Origin: Hymenobacter nitidus
Lineage (GTDB): Bacteria; Bacteroidota; Bacteroidia; Cytophagales; Hymenobacteraceae
DNA: 64,000 bases
Direction: 5' to 3'
Assembly: GCF_020447315.1 (NCBI RefSeq)
Contig: NZ_JAJADQ010000002.1
Coordinates: forward strand, 587,254-651,253
Part shown: in pieces, positions 23,749 through 32,101 of the stretch
Layout of the letters: each line of letters begins with the position of its first letter
Position numbering within the stretch: the first letter of the stretch is position 1
Notes under the pieces: model-generated
What the model was told of the DNA's origin: nothing
What the model saw: the letters and a program-made list of their open reading frames with translations, nothing else
Databases searched by the model: none
Made by a program: the position numbers and the translations under genes

Positions 23749-26529
23749 ATGCCCGGCTATCATCCCCAGGATATTGAGAAGAAGTGGCAAGCCCACTGGA
23801 AAGAAAATAGCACCTTCAAGGCCGACAACCACTCGGAGAAGCCCAAGTACTACGTGCTCGACATGTTCCCGTACCCCAGCGGGGCGGGCCTGCACGTGGG
23901 CCACCCGCTGGGCTACATTGCCTCCGATATCGTGACGCGCTACAAGCGCCTGCAGGGCTATAACGTGCTGCACCCCATGGGTTTCGACTCCTTCGGCCTG
24001 CCCGCCGAGCAGTACGCCATCCAGACCGGCCAGCACCCCGAAAAAACCACCCGCGAGAATATTGCCCGCTACATCGAGCAGCTCAGCTCCCTGGGCTTCA
24101 GCTACGACTGGAGCCGGGAGGTACGCACTTCCGACCCCTCGTACTATAAGTGGACGCAGTGGATTTTCCTCAAGCTGTTCAATAGCTGGTACAACCTCGA
24201 CACCGACCGCGCTGAGCCGCTGAAGACCCTGCTGGCCAAGTTTGCCGAAAACGGCAGCGAGGGTATCCGGGCCGCCGGCGACGAGGAGGAGCGCCACAGC
24301 TTTACCGCCGGCCAGTGGCAGACGTTCACGGAAAAGCAGAAGCTGCAGGCCGTGCACCCCTACCGCCTGGCCTATCAGCAGGATACCTACGTGAACTGGT
24401 GCCCCGGCCTGGGCACGGTGCTCTCAAACGACGAAGTAAAGGACGGCCTCTCCGAGCGGGGCGGCTTCCCCGTGGAGCGGCGCCTGATGCCCCAGTGGAA
24501 TCTGCGCATCACCGCCTACGCCGACCGCCTGCTCCAGGGCCTGGACCACATCGACTGGCCCGAAGCCGTGAAGGAGATGCAGCGTAACTGGATTGGCAAG
24601 TCCATCGGCGCCGAGGTTACCTTCCAGGTGCAGGGCCACGACCAGGCCCAGATCAAGGTGTATACCACCCGCGTTGATACTATTTACGGCGCGACCTTCC
24701 TGGTACTGGCCCCTGAGCACGAGTTGGTGGCGGAATTGACCACGCCCGAGCAGCAGGCCCACATTCAGGAGTACATCGATGCCACCAAGCGCCGTTCGGA
24801 GCGCGACCGGATGGCCGACACCAAAACCGTGTCGGGGGCTTTTACCGGTAGCTACGGCGTCAATCCGTTCAGCGGCGAGCCGATCCAGATCTGGATTGCC
24901 GACTACGTGCTGGCCGGCTACGGCACCGGCGCTGTGATGGCCGTGCCCTCGGGCGACCAGCGCGACTACGTCTTTGCCAAGCACTTTGGCCTGCCCATCG
25001 TGCCGGTAACCGATGCGCAAAACATTGAGGAGCAAGCCGACCCGACCAAGGAAGGCCGCTACATCAACTCCGAGCTGATCAACGGTCTGGGCTACAAGGA
25101 GGCTACCCAGAAGCTGATTCAGGAGCTGGAAGCGCGGGGCATCGGCAAGGGCAAAACCAACTTCCGCATCCGCGACGCCATCTTCGGCCGGCAGCGCTAC
25201 TGGGGCGAGCCCATCCCGATTTACTATAAGGACGGCGTGGCCTACGGCGTAGCCGAGGAAGATCTGCCCCTGGTGCTGCCCGAAATCGATGAGTACAAGC
25301 CCACCGAAACCGGCGAGCCGCCCCTGGGCCGCGCCAAGGACTGGAAGTACAAAGGCCAGTACGAGTACGAGCTGAGCACGATGCCCGGCTGGGCCGGCTC
25401 CAGCTGGTACTTCCTGCGCTACATGGACCCCACGAACAACGAGCGTTTCGTGGGCCAGGAAGCCGAGCAATACTGGCAGAGCGTGGACTTATATCTCGGT
25501 GGCGCAGAGCATGCTACGGGCCACCTGCTCTACTCCCGCTTCTGGCACCTGTTCCTCAAAGACCTGGGCCTGGTAACGGCAGCCGAGCCCTTCCAGAAGC
25601 TCATCAACCAGGGCATGATTCTGGGCCGCTCCAACTTCGTGTACCGCATCAACGGCACCAACACGTTCGTAACCCTGGGCAAGAAAGACCAGCACGAAAC
25701 CACCGCCCTGCACGTGGATGTGAACATCGTTAACAACGATATCCTGGACACTGAAGCCTTTAAAAAGTGGCGACCGGATTATGCTACGGCAGAATTTATT
25801 CTTGAAGACGATGTCCGCTATGTATGCGGTTGGGAAGTCGAGAAGATGTCAAAGGGCAAATTCAACGTAGTAAGTCCTGATATACTGGTTAATCAGTATG
25901 GTGCCGATGCGCTGCGCCTCTACGAAATGTTCCTGGGCCCTCTGGAGCAGTACAAGCCTTGGAATACCAACGGCATGAGCGGCGTGGCGGGCTTTCTGAA
26001 GAAGCTCTGGCGCCTCTACCACCCCCAGGATGGCGACTTCGCCGTAACCGACGAAGATGCTTCGCCCGCCGAGCTGAAGGCCCTGCACAAGGCCATCAAG
26101 AAAGTGGAAGAGGACATCGAGAAGTTCTCGTTCAACACCACCGTCAGCGCCCTGATGATAACGGTGAACGAGCTGACCAGCCTCGACACGCACAAGCGCG
26201 TCATTCTGGAGCCCCTCGCCATCCTGATTTCGCCCTACGCGCCCCACCTGGCCGAAGAGCTCTGGACCAAGCTGGGCCACGCAGCCGGCTCCATCAGCTC
26301 GGCCACGTATCCCGAGTTCCGGGAGGAATACCTCGTGGAAGACACCGTGAACTACCCGGTGGCCATCAACGGCAAGGTGCGCGAAACCCAGCAGTTTGCC
26401 GCCGGCGCCACTGCCGCCGAAATCGAAGCCGCCGTGCGCGAATCCGGTTTCCTGGCCCGCTTTGCCGAGGGCAAGGAAGCCAAGAAGTTCATCGTCGTAC
26501 CCGGCCGCATGGTGAACGTGGTAGTGTAG
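23749..26529 (+). CDS. leuS: Leucyl-tRNA synthetase
   Basis: This 926-residue class I aminoacyl-tRNA synthetase charges tRNA-Leu. The HIGH motif is HVGH at 49-52 (PYPSGAGLHVGHPLGY). The editing CP1 domain occupies about 240-430 (YTTRVDTIYGATFLVLAPEH). The KMSKS loop is KMSKG at 699-703, where Gly replaces the usual Ser. The C-terminal domain ends with KFIVVPGRMVNVVV. Length and layout are normal for Bacteroidota. A stretch of about 170 nt around the KMSK loop (25736-25905) is AT-richer, with different codon choices but no frame break. A clear terminator follows. Confidence 0.97.
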   Translation: MPGYHPQDIEKKWQAHWKENSTFKADNHSEKPKYYVLDMFPYPSGAGLHVGHPLGYIASDIVTRYKRLQGYNVLHPMGFDSFGLPAEQYAIQTGQHPEKTTRENIARYIEQLSSLGFSYDWSREVRTSDPSYYKWTQWIFLKLFNSWYNLDTDRAEPLKTLLAKFAENGSEGIRAAGDEEERHSFTAGQWQTFTEKQKLQAVHPYRLAYQQDTYVNWCPGLGTVLSNDEVKDGLSERGGFPVERRLMPQWNLRITAYADRLLQGLDHIDWPEAVKEMQRNWIGKSIGAEVTFQVQGHDQAQIKVYTTRVDTIYGATFLVLAPEHELVAELTTPEQQAHIQEYIDATKRRSERDRMADTKTVSGAFTGSYGVNPFSGEPIQIWIADYVLAGYGTGAVMAVPSGDQRDYVFAKHFGLPIVPVTDAQNIEEQADPTKEGRYINSELINGLGYKEATQKLIQELEARGIGKGKTNFRIRDAIFGRQRYWGEPIPIYYKDGVAYGVAEEDLPLVLPEIDEYKPTETGEPPLGRAKDWKYKGQYEYELSTMPGWAGSSWYFLRYMDPTNNERFVGQEAEQYWQSVDLYLGGAEHATGHLLYSRFWHLFLKDLGLVTAAEPFQKLINQGMILGRSNFVYRINGTNTFVTLGKKDQHETTALHVDVNIVNNDILDTEAFKKWRPDYATAEFILEDDVRYVCGWEVEKMSKGKFNVVSPDILVNQYGADALRLYEMFLGPLEQYKPWNTNGMSGVAGFLKKLWRLYHPQDGDFAVTDEDASPAELKALHKAIKKVEEDIEKFSFNTTVSALMITVNELTSLDTHKRVILEPLAILISPYAPHLAEELWTKLGHAAGSISSATYPEFREEYLVEDTVNYPVAINGKVRETQQFAAGATAAEIEAAVRESGFLARFAEGKEAKKFIVVPGRMVNVVV

Positions 26530-26547
26530 ACACAATTTGGATCAATT

Positions 26548-26583
26548 GAAAAGGCCCGTTGGATAGCTCCAGCGGGCCTTTTC
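26548..26583 (+). terminator. Intrinsic terminator of leuS
   Basis: GAAAAGGCCCGTTGG pairs with CCAGCGGGCCTTTTC (one G-U pair) around ATAGCT, with a short U-tract. It lies 18 nt after the leuS stop. Confidence 0.85.
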
Positions 26584-26603
26584 GCATGTTTATATCTGCG
26601 TAT

Positions 26604-26760
26604 GTCATTGCGAGGAACGAAGCCATCCGTCCGCTGAAATGTGCTCAGCCCTCTACTGTGAAAAGCCCTAACGCCTGGGCAGACATTAGGGCTTTCTGGC
26701 TAAAGGGCAGGACTACCTTCGCAGAAGACGGATTGCCACGGCCTTTGGCCTCGCAAGGAC
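26604..26760. repeat. Composite palindromic element, copy 2
   Basis: The outer arms are GTCATTGCGAGGAACGAAG (26604-26622) and the related inverted GATTGCCACGG...CTCGCAAGGAC (26731-26760). ATCCGTCCGCTG pairs loosely with CAGAAGACGGAT. Inside is a hairpin AAAAGCCCTAA...TTAGGGCTTT (26661-26695). The arrangement is the same as at 37063-37312 and as the left half of 3105-3245. Confidence 0.7.
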
Positions 26761-26769
26761 AGGAAAGTC

Positions 26770-27420
26770 TTAATACGCGGCGGTGAAGCGCTGGCGACTG
26801 TGCTTGGGCTTCTCCACCTCGTCCAGAATCACCACGGCCAGGTCCTCGCCCGACAGCACGCACTTGCCTTGCTCATCAAACACCGGATTTTCCAGGCCCA
26901 GGCGGTAGTGGCCGGTGCGGCCCGTGGTTACGCCCTGGTGCATCTCGATGGCGGGGCTGAAGAAAGTCCAGTCCAGGGACGTATTCTGTTTCAGCAGGTT
27001 AAGGTAGTCGCGGGCGGCGGAGGCTCCGGGCTTGATGGCCTCGGGAAACTCGGGGCCGTCTACCAGCTGCTGCCCGCCAAGGTAGAGGCTGCCGGCCCCG
27101 CCAATGGCAATCAGGCGCTTCACCCCCGACTTTTCGGTGGCCGCTTCAATATCCCTGGCGCCCTGCAGAAAGTCGTGGTAGAGGTTGGGGTTGGTCCAGC
27201 CGGCGCTGAAGGCGTTGATAACCACGTCGTGCCCCGCCAGCTGGGCGGCCAGCTCGTCTACTTTATTCGCGTCGCCGGTGACGACGGTCAGATTCTCGTG
27301 CGGGGCGGCAAGCTTGGCCGGGTCGCGCACGATGGCCGTAACATGGTGGCCGCGGGTCAGGGCTTCGTGGAGCAGTTTCGAGCCAACAAATCCGGTGGCT
27401 CCGATGAGGGCAATTTTCAT
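26770..27420 (-). CDS. NAD(P)-binding oxidoreductase (NmrA/SDR-like)
   Basis: This 216-residue Rossmann-fold protein begins MKIALIGATGFVGSKLLHEAL, the GxxGxxG dinucleotide-binding loop. It continues with VTAIVRDPAKL, VVTGDAN and VINAFSAGW, typical of atypical SDRs in the NmrA/BVR-B group (YwnB-like). The Tyr-x-x-x-Lys catalytic pair of classical SDRs is not evident, so it may be a sensor or a quinone/flavin reductase. It follows the Rrf2 regulator gene by 71 nt on the same strand. An inverted repeat identical in format to the one in the regulator promoter lies in this gap, so it is probably repressed by that regulator. Confidence 0.85.
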   Translation of the reverse strand: MKIALIGATGFVGSKLLHEALTRGHHVTAIVRDPAKLAAPHENLTVVTGDANKVDELAAQLAGHDVVINAFSAGWTNPNLYHDFLQGARDIEAATEKSGVKRLIAIGGAGSLYLGGQQLVDGPEFPEAIKPGASAARDYLNLLKQNTSLDWTFFSPAIEMHQGVTTGRTGHYRLGLENPVFDEQGKCVLSGEDLAVVILDEVEKPKHSRQRFTAAY

Positions 27421-27455
27421 GAGTTAATAGGGTAAAATGAAAATGAACAACCCAT

Positions 27456-27474
27456 TGTAACCATTATTGTTACA
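27456..27474. promoter_or_regulatory. Predicted Rrf2-family operator upstream of the oxidoreductase
   Basis: TGTAAC-CATTATT-GTTACA is a perfect dyad; outer bases extend the match to ATTGTAAC/GTTACAAT (27454-27476). The half-sites and 7-nt spacing are the same as in the site at 27998-28016. It ends 36 nt upstream of the oxidoreductase ATG (at 27420). Confidence 0.75.
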
Positions 27475-27491
27475 ATTCAAGGCAAAAAAAA

Positions 27492-27935
27492 TCAGCCAGT
27501 AAACCCGGCTTTCAACTGAATGTCGGTGGTGACCTGCTGCAGGGTAGCGCCGGCCAGCACCTGTTCCAGCGCCGTTTGGGCGCGTTGCAGCGTCGCGTCC
27601 AGCGCCGACTGAATGTTGCGGCCCACCGGGCAGGCCGGGTTAGGCTTATCGTGGATGCTGAACAGCTGACCTTCCTCCACCACTTCCACCGCGCAGTACA
27701 CGTCCAGCAGGGAAATAGCGGCCGGCGGCCGAACCAGGAAGGTACCGCCCGAGGCGGGCCGCACTTCCACCAGACCGGCTTTTTTGAGCTGCCCCAGAAT
27801 GCGGCGAATCACGACCGGGTTGGTGTTTACGCTGCCGGCCATACGCTCCGACGTCAGCAGCACGTCACCCTCCTGCTGCAGGGCCAGCAGGGAAAGCACG
27901 TGGACGGCGACGGAAAAGCGGCTGCTGATCTGCAT
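27492..27935 (-). CDS. Rrf2 family transcriptional regulator
   Basis: This 147-residue winged-helix DNA-binding protein starts at the ATG at 27935 with MQISSRFSVAVHVLSLLAL. The helix-turn-helix with TSERMAGSVNTNPVVIRRILGQLKKAGLV (28-56) and the wing RPASGGTFLVR follow, all typical of Rrf2/YwnA. Only two cysteines are present (81 and 102), so the three-Cys iron-sulfur site of IscR/NsrR is missing; thiol- or quinone-type sensing is possible as in YwnA relatives. Its promoter holds a dyad that recurs before the downstream oxidoreductase gene, pointing to autorepression and control of that gene. Confidence 0.9.
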   Translation of the reverse strand: MQISSRFSVAVHVLSLLALQQEGDVLLTSERMAGSVNTNPVVIRRILGQLKKAGLVEVRPASGGTFLVRPPAAISLLDVYCAVEVVEEGQLFSIHDKPNPACPVGRNIQSALDATLQRAQTALEQVLAGATLQQVTTDIQLKAGFTG

Positions 27936-27985
27936 GAAGAAAGTATCAAGAACACTCAGAAGACGTCTGAGCTTAGTAAGTATTG

Positions 27986-28017
27986 CAAAGATACATGTGT
28001 AACCAATACGGTTACAA
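27986..28017 (-). promoter_or_regulatory. Sigma-A promoter with embedded operator for the Rrf2 gene
   Basis: On the minus strand TTG (28017-28015) and TATCTTTG (27993-27986) are 21 nt apart, matching the Bacteroidota TTG / TAnnTTTG promoter. The dyad TGTAAC-CAATACG-GTTACA occupies 27998-28016, between and overlapping the two elements. A bound repressor would block sigma directly. Confidence 0.75.
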
Positions 28018-28072
28018 TATGGTTTAAAATAAAAGCGACGTAGCCCGGGCCACCCCGCTCTTGTGCGGCTGC

Positions 28073-28441
28073 TTACTCTTCTCCTCGCTCGGCTTCCGTG
28101 AGTTCCTCGCGGAGCTTTTTCGGCAGCGAGGCCCGTACTAAATCGTAGGAATGGTCGATCAGCTCGCGCAGCTGGCCGCCGGGAATGCCGGTGCCGACCA
28201 GTACCGTGTTCCAATGCTTCTTGTTCATGTGGTAGCCGGGCAATACGTAGTCGTGCTGCTCGCGCAGGTCTACGGCCCGCTCCGGGTCACACTTCAGGTT
28301 GATGCTGCCGAAGGTGTCGATGTCGGTGAGGGCAAAGACTTTGCCGCCGACTTTAAACACCAGGGTTTCGGGTCCGAAAGGGGTTTCTTCGGTTACGCCG
28401 GCCTTGAGCAGGCAATAGTCGCGGAAATCTTCGATGTTCAT
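28073..28441 (-). CDS. MmcQ/YjbR family protein
   Basis: This 122-residue protein opens with MNIEDFRDYCLLKAGVTEETPFGPETLVFKVGGKVFAL, the hallmark of MmcQ/YjbR (double-wing fold). It continues with NLKCDPERAVDLRE, the GYHMNKKHWNTV segment, and a helix LIDHSYDLVRASLPKK. The family is annotated as DNA-binding by fold resemblance, with no proven target. It precedes the Rrf2 gene on the same strand by about 140 nt, and that gap holds the Rrf2 promoter, so it is transcribed separately. Confidence 0.88.
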   Translation of the reverse strand: MNIEDFRDYCLLKAGVTEETPFGPETLVFKVGGKVFALTDIDTFGSINLKCDPERAVDLREQHDYVLPGYHMNKKHWNTVLVGTGIPGGQLRELIDHSYDLVRASLPKKLREELTEAERGEE

Positions 28442-28563
28442 ACGGCAAGCTTACGCAAAAAACGGCAAGCGGAGCCTGGATAACGCGTTTTGCCACCCTA
28501 CGAGTGCGGCAGCAGCGCCCAGGTTCAGCTTGCCGGTCTTTCTATCTATCGGCTGCGCCGGGC

Positions 28564-28740
28564 TTACCGCATAAAGAGGCGGTAGAGCACCACGCACAGG
28601 CCAACCAGGAACATAGCCATGCTCAGCTTATTGATGAAGTGCATGGTACGCAGGTTGAAGTTGGTTTTGCGGTTGGGGTCGTTTTTACGGAAGAAATATC
28701 CGAGTGCAGGACCGAAGTTAAACAGGTTGCGGCCGTCCAT
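28564..28740 (-). CDS. Small membrane protein (DUF6728-like)
   Basis: This 58-residue protein starts at the ATG at 28740. The N-terminal half is NFGPALGYFFRKNDPNRKTNFNLRTMHFINK. A single C-terminal membrane helix (LSMAMFLVGLCVVLYRLF) ends in Met-Arg. The pattern of FFRK.D..RKTNFNLR.MH followed by a helix recalls the DUF6728 family, found mainly in Bacteroidota; this is from memory. The function is unknown. The extended frame upstream to 28893 is not plausible. Confidence 0.6.
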   Translation of the reverse strand: MDGRNLFNFGPALGYFFRKNDPNRKTNFNLRTMHFINKLSMAMFLVGLCVVLYRLFMR

Positions 28741-28904
28741 ATCAGTGGCTTTTGGTACAGAATCAAAACACCCGGCGGGGCAGAATGATTTGGCCGAAAG
28801 GTAAATAGATTCGGGAAACTTTGGGGGTAAGCCGGAGGTGCGCAGCTCGGTCTGGCTGGCAACCACAAAGGCCGGCCGCCGCTGCCCGGGCATTAAAGCC
28901 CAGA

Positions 28905-29633
28905 TTAACAGCTCAGGCTCAGCCGCTCACGCCAGTGCAGGCCCGCCGGCAAGTCCAGGGAAGAGAATTCAAGATGCAGAACCCGGCGCTGCCGCTCACT
29001 GGTGCTCCGGCTCGAGGCGTGCAGCAGCAAGGGCTTCATCAGCATGGCGCCGCCCGCCGGCACCGGGCACGTCACCGCAGCCGGGGTGTGGCGGGGCAGC
29101 GCCGGGCCCGGAATCGGTCCTTGGCGGTGGGAGGCCGGCACCACGTGCAGCGCCCCATTCTGGGCGTCGCAGTCGTCGAGGTGCAGGCGAATAGTGCAGA
29201 TATCCTCCAGCACGAAGCGCGGGGGCTGCACGGCCACGCCTTCGGCCTTGTGAGTCCAGGGGCCGAACCCGGGCAGATCAGCTTTGCCATCCACGCTGAT
29301 CATCAGATCCTGATGCCAGGCCACAAACCAATTGGAGTGGGCCGGCTTGTCGAAGTAGATAGATTTGACCAGGTGGCAGCCCTGCGGAAACAGCACGGCC
29401 AGTAGCTGCGGCAGCTCAGAGGCCGCCAGAATGGGCCATAGGGCTGGAACTTCGCCTACCACGTTGCGAATGGCGAACAGCTCTTTGCTGTGCCGAAATC
29501 CGGCGCCAGTGGCCGGTGCCGCCGCTATGGCCGCGGTCAGCGCGTGCGTTTCGGCGGGGCGCAACACGCCGGGCAGCAGCGCAAAGCCCTGGGTCTGCAA
29601 GTCGGCAGCGGCAGTATCAAAGGGGGCGGGCAT
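28905..29633 (-). CDS. Phytanoyl-CoA dioxygenase (PhyH) family protein
   Basis: This 242-residue protein is an Fe(II)/2-oxoglutarate oxygenase. The metal-binding facial triad can be picked out as His107 and Asp109 (AWHQDL) and His205 (LLLHASSRS), with Arg209 or a neighbour for 2-oxoglutarate. The N-terminal QGFALLPGVLRPAETHAL is typical of PhyH. It hydroxylates some small molecule or lipid; the substrate is not predictable. The ATG at 29633 is preferred over the TTG just before it. Divergent from the SnoaL-like gene at 29754. Confidence 0.85.
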   Translation of the reverse strand: MPAPFDTAAADLQTQGFALLPGVLRPAETHALTAAIAAAPATGAGFRHSKELFAIRNVVGEVPALWPILAASELPQLLAVLFPQGCHLVKSIYFDKPAHSNWFVAWHQDLMISVDGKADLPGFGPWTHKAEGVAVQPPRFVLEDICTIRLHLDDCDAQNGALHVVPASHRQGPIPGPALPRHTPAAVTCPVPAGGAMLMKPLLLHASSRSTSERQRRVLHLEFSSLDLPAGLHWRERLSLSC

Positions 29634-29753
29634 CAACGAAGGGGCAGTGTATAACTAGCTTGAAGGCGGAAAGCTACACCGGATTTCGTTTGCAACTTCA
29701 CGGCAAGGCCCGCGTCGTTAGCCACCACTTTGTTTGACTCTCTCCCACTTCGT

Positions 29754-30215
29754 ATGCCCAAAGCTCTCCTCACCTTTTTGCTGCTCGCGGCCGGCAGCCC
29801 GGCGGCCCGGGCCCAAACCAGCCCCGCGGAAACGGCGGCCGTGAAGAAGACCATTACCACCTTCTTCGACGGCATGCGCAAAACCGACAGCGCAATGATC
29901 CGCAGCACCCTGGCGCCGGGCGTGGTGCTGCACACCATCGTGAGCCGCAACGGAGCCATGCAGGTGGGCACCGAGCAAGTCAACGAGTTTCTGAAGGCCG
30001 TCGGCACACCGCACAAGGAGGTGTACGACGAGCGTATCACCTTCGAGCAGGTGCTCATCGACGCCAACCTGGCCAGCGTCTGGACGCCCTACCAGTTTTA
30101 TGTGGGGCCCAAGTTCAGCCACTGCGGCTACAACTCGTTTCAGCTGGTGAAGCTGGCCGGGGGCTGGAAAATCGCGCACATCATCGACACGCGCCGCAAG
30201 GAAGGCTGCCAGTAG
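29754..30215 (+). CDS. Secreted SnoaL/NTF2-like protein
   Basis: This 153-residue protein has a signal peptide (1-20, ending ARA-Q). An NTF2-like (SnoaL/DUF4440-type) domain follows, with a helix ETAAVKKTITTFFDGMRKTDSAMIRSTL, strand PGVVLHTIV and a final strand NSFQLVKLAGGWKIAHIIDTRR. Such cone-shaped folds bind small hydrophobic ligands; secreted members have no known reaction. The ATG at 29754 fits the signal peptide; an earlier in-frame start at 29730 does not. Its stop is 4 nt from the stop of the convergent DUF6984-like gene. Confidence 0.82.
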   Translation: MPKALLTFLLLAAGSPAARAQTSPAETAAVKKTITTFFDGMRKTDSAMIRSTLAPGVVLHTIVSRNGAMQVGTEQVNEFLKAVGTPHKEVYDERITFEQVLIDANLASVWTPYQFYVGPKFSHCGYNSFQLVKLAGGWKIAHIIDTRRKEGCQ

Positions 30216-30219
30216 CGCC

Positions 30220-30540
30220 TCAAAATGCCGGAATGCGCCGCAGAGGCGTATCGTCTACTTTCCAGCAGTCCAGCTCGTATAGCTCGCCCTGCTGGTCGAG
30301 GTAGAGCGACACGAACACCGGCACGCCGTCTTCGTCCAGGAAGCGGGTGGCGGCAATTTTCTCGCCCAGCCGACGGTCGGTTCGGGAGTTGCTGAAGCGC
30401 AGGCTGCCGCTGATTTCGGCATCCAGCTCCGTCACCTCAATGGCATAAAGCTTGGCCAGCAGGTAGTCCTTATTGGGCTTATCCCGCAGCAAGAAGATGA
30501 GCAGGCCCAGCTCGGGCAGTTTTAGCACGCGGTTGACCAT
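30220..30540 (-). CDS. DUF6984-like protein
   Basis: This 106-residue cytosolic protein has the pattern RRLGEKIAATRFLDEDGVPVFVSLYLDQQGELYELDCWKVDDTPLRRIP at the C-terminus. It resembles DUF6984, whose members carry 'DGV.V..SL..DQ.G.LFELD.WK.D.SPL'. The assignment is from memory and moderate. The function is unproven; some relatives turn up near polymorphic-toxin immunity genes. It is the last gene of a long minus-strand run and is convergent with the SnoaL-like gene. Confidence 0.6.
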   Translation of the reverse strand: MVNRVLKLPELGLLIFLLRDKPNKDYLLAKLYAIEVTELDAEISGSLRFSNSRTDRRLGEKIAATRFLDEDGVPVFVSLYLDQQGELYELDCWKVDDTPLRRIPAF

Positions 30541-30633
30541 GGGGAAATTCTTCCTTTCTGATGCCTACTCATACGCAAAGCCGCCGGAAATGTGAGGGCT
30601 GAGCCACTGAGTCGGGCACCGCCTGGGCGACGC

Positions 30634-31287
30634 TTACAGTGCCAGAATCTGCTTGGCGCTGAGCTGGCCCAGGTGCGCCACCACCTGGTCGGCATGGTGC
30701 AGGTCCTGGCCCTCGGAATGCTCACTGCTGTAGCCCACGCAGTACATGCCGGCGGCTTTGGCAGCCGTGACGCCGTTGGCCGAGTCTTCGATGACCAGGC
30801 AGTGCGCGGGCGAGATGCCAGCCAGCTGGGCCGCGTGCAGGAAAATGGCCGGGTCGGGCTTGGACTTAGGGAAATCCTCGCCGCTGACCAGATTGTCGAA
30901 GTACGGGTACAGGCCAAAGCGCGTGAAGACGCGGGCAATGGTTTCCTTGGAGGCCGAGGACGCCAGCTGCAGCGGCACGCCCGCCGCGTGCAGGTCCTCA
31001 ATCAGGGGTCGGGCACCGGGCAGCAGGTCCAGCTCCCGGGATTCGTCGAACGACTTGCCGAACAGCTCCCGCTTGCGCTGAATCAGGGTTTCCACGTCCT
31101 GCAGCAGCCCGAACTGCGCCTTCAGGTGCTGGTACACGTTGCGGGTAGACGAGCCCAGGAAGGTGGCGTACTCCTCACGCGTCATGGGAATGCCCAGCTC
31201 GGCGAAGTGGCGGAAAAAGGCGTCGTGGTGCAGCGGCTCGGTGTCAACCAGCACGCCGTCCATGTCGAAGATGACGGTTTGAATCAT
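30634..31287 (-). CDS. HAD family phosphatase (beta-phosphoglucomutase-like)
   Basis: This 217-residue protein is of the HAD superfamily, subfamily IA with a helical cap. Motif I is IFDMDGVLVDTEP (nucleophile Asp8, acid Asp10). Motif II is LASSAS, motif III KSKPDP with Lys, and motif IV VIEDSANG. This is the pattern of beta-phosphoglucomutase and sugar-phosphate phosphatases. The start at 31287 precedes motif I directly; a longer open frame upstream is excluded. The substrate is undefined. Same strand as the SDR upstream, 120 nt apart. Confidence 0.9.
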   Translation of the reverse strand: MIQTVIFDMDGVLVDTEPLHHDAFFRHFAELGIPMTREEYATFLGSSTRNVYQHLKAQFGLLQDVETLIQRKRELFGKSFDESRELDLLPGARPLIEDLHAAGVPLQLASSASKETIARVFTRFGLYPYFDNLVSGEDFPKSKPDPAIFLHAAQLAGISPAHCLVIEDSANGVTAAKAAGMYCVGYSSEHSEGQDLHHADQVVAHLGQLSAKQILAL

Positions 31288-31406
31288 GCGAGAAAGTAGG
31301 TAGGCCGGCAAAGGTAGCGCATCGCCGGCGGGGCTAAGCGACTTTCTGCTGCGGGCTCTGCCAACCTTGGCCCTTGAAAAAACCGTAGTGCTGCTTTCCG
31401 GCCGGC

Positions 31407-32069
31407 TTACTTGTTGGCCGCCGCTACGATATCCGGCACTTCCAGCACGGGTTTGGGGTAGCCGTGCTGGGTTACATGCAGCATGGCCTGTCCCAGCTCG
31501 GCCAGCGTAGACACGTATTTGGACGTCAGCGTCCGCAGCACGGGGTAGAGCCAGCCGAAGTATTTGTAGTACGACAGCACGTGCTGCTGCCCCGGCGTGG
31601 CACGCAGGAAGCCGGGCCGGAACATAAAGGCCTGCTTGAAACCCAGGCCCAGCAGCTCGTTTTCCGTTTGCCCCTTCACGCGGGCCCACATGCTGCGGCC
31701 CCGAGCCGAGCTGTCGGTGCCGGCGCCCGAAACGTAACAGAACGTGAGGCCGGGGTTGCGAGGCAGCAGCGTCCGGGCGAAGTGCAGGGTTAAATCGTAG
31801 GTGAGGCGGCGGTATTCGGGCTCCTTCATGCCCACCGACGACACGCCCAGGCAGAAAAAGCAGGCATTATAGCCCGTCAGCTGGTCCTGAATGGGCGTCA
31901 GGTCGTGGAAGTTGTGGTGAATGATTTCGCGCAGCTTGGGGTGGGTTACGCCCGAGGGCTTGCGGCTGATGCTGAGCACCTGCTCTACGTCGGGATGGTT
32001 GAGGGCTTCGTGCAGCACCCCCTCGCCTACCATGCCCGTGGCCCCGGTCAGAATTGCGTTGATCTTCAT
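31407..32069 (-). CDS. NAD(P)H-binding atypical SDR protein
   Basis: This 220-residue Rossmann protein begins MKINAILTGATGMVGEGVLHEAL (nucleotide loop GATGMVG). It continues with VLSISRKPSG, ACFFCLGVSSVGMKEPEY and FCYVSGAGTDSSARGRSMWARVKG, in which Lys could be catalytic. It resembles HTATIP2/TIP30-type epimerase-like proteins common in bacteria. The C-terminus has a hydrophobic stretch YKYFGWLYPVLRTL. The reaction is unknown. It starts 32 nt downstream of the immunity gene at 32102, so the two could be co-transcribed. Confidence 0.82.
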   Translation of the reverse strand: MKINAILTGATGMVGEGVLHEALNHPDVEQVLSISRKPSGVTHPKLREIIHHNFHDLTPIQDQLTGYNACFFCLGVSSVGMKEPEYRRLTYDLTLHFARTLLPRNPGLTFCYVSGAGTDSSARGRSMWARVKGQTENELLGLGFKQAFMFRPGFLRATPGQQHVLSYYKYFGWLYPVLRTLTSKYVSTLAELGQAMLHVTQHGYPKPVLEVPDIVAAANK

Positions 32070-32101
32070 GGGGAAGCAGACGGGTGAGCGGGGCGGATGT
32101 T

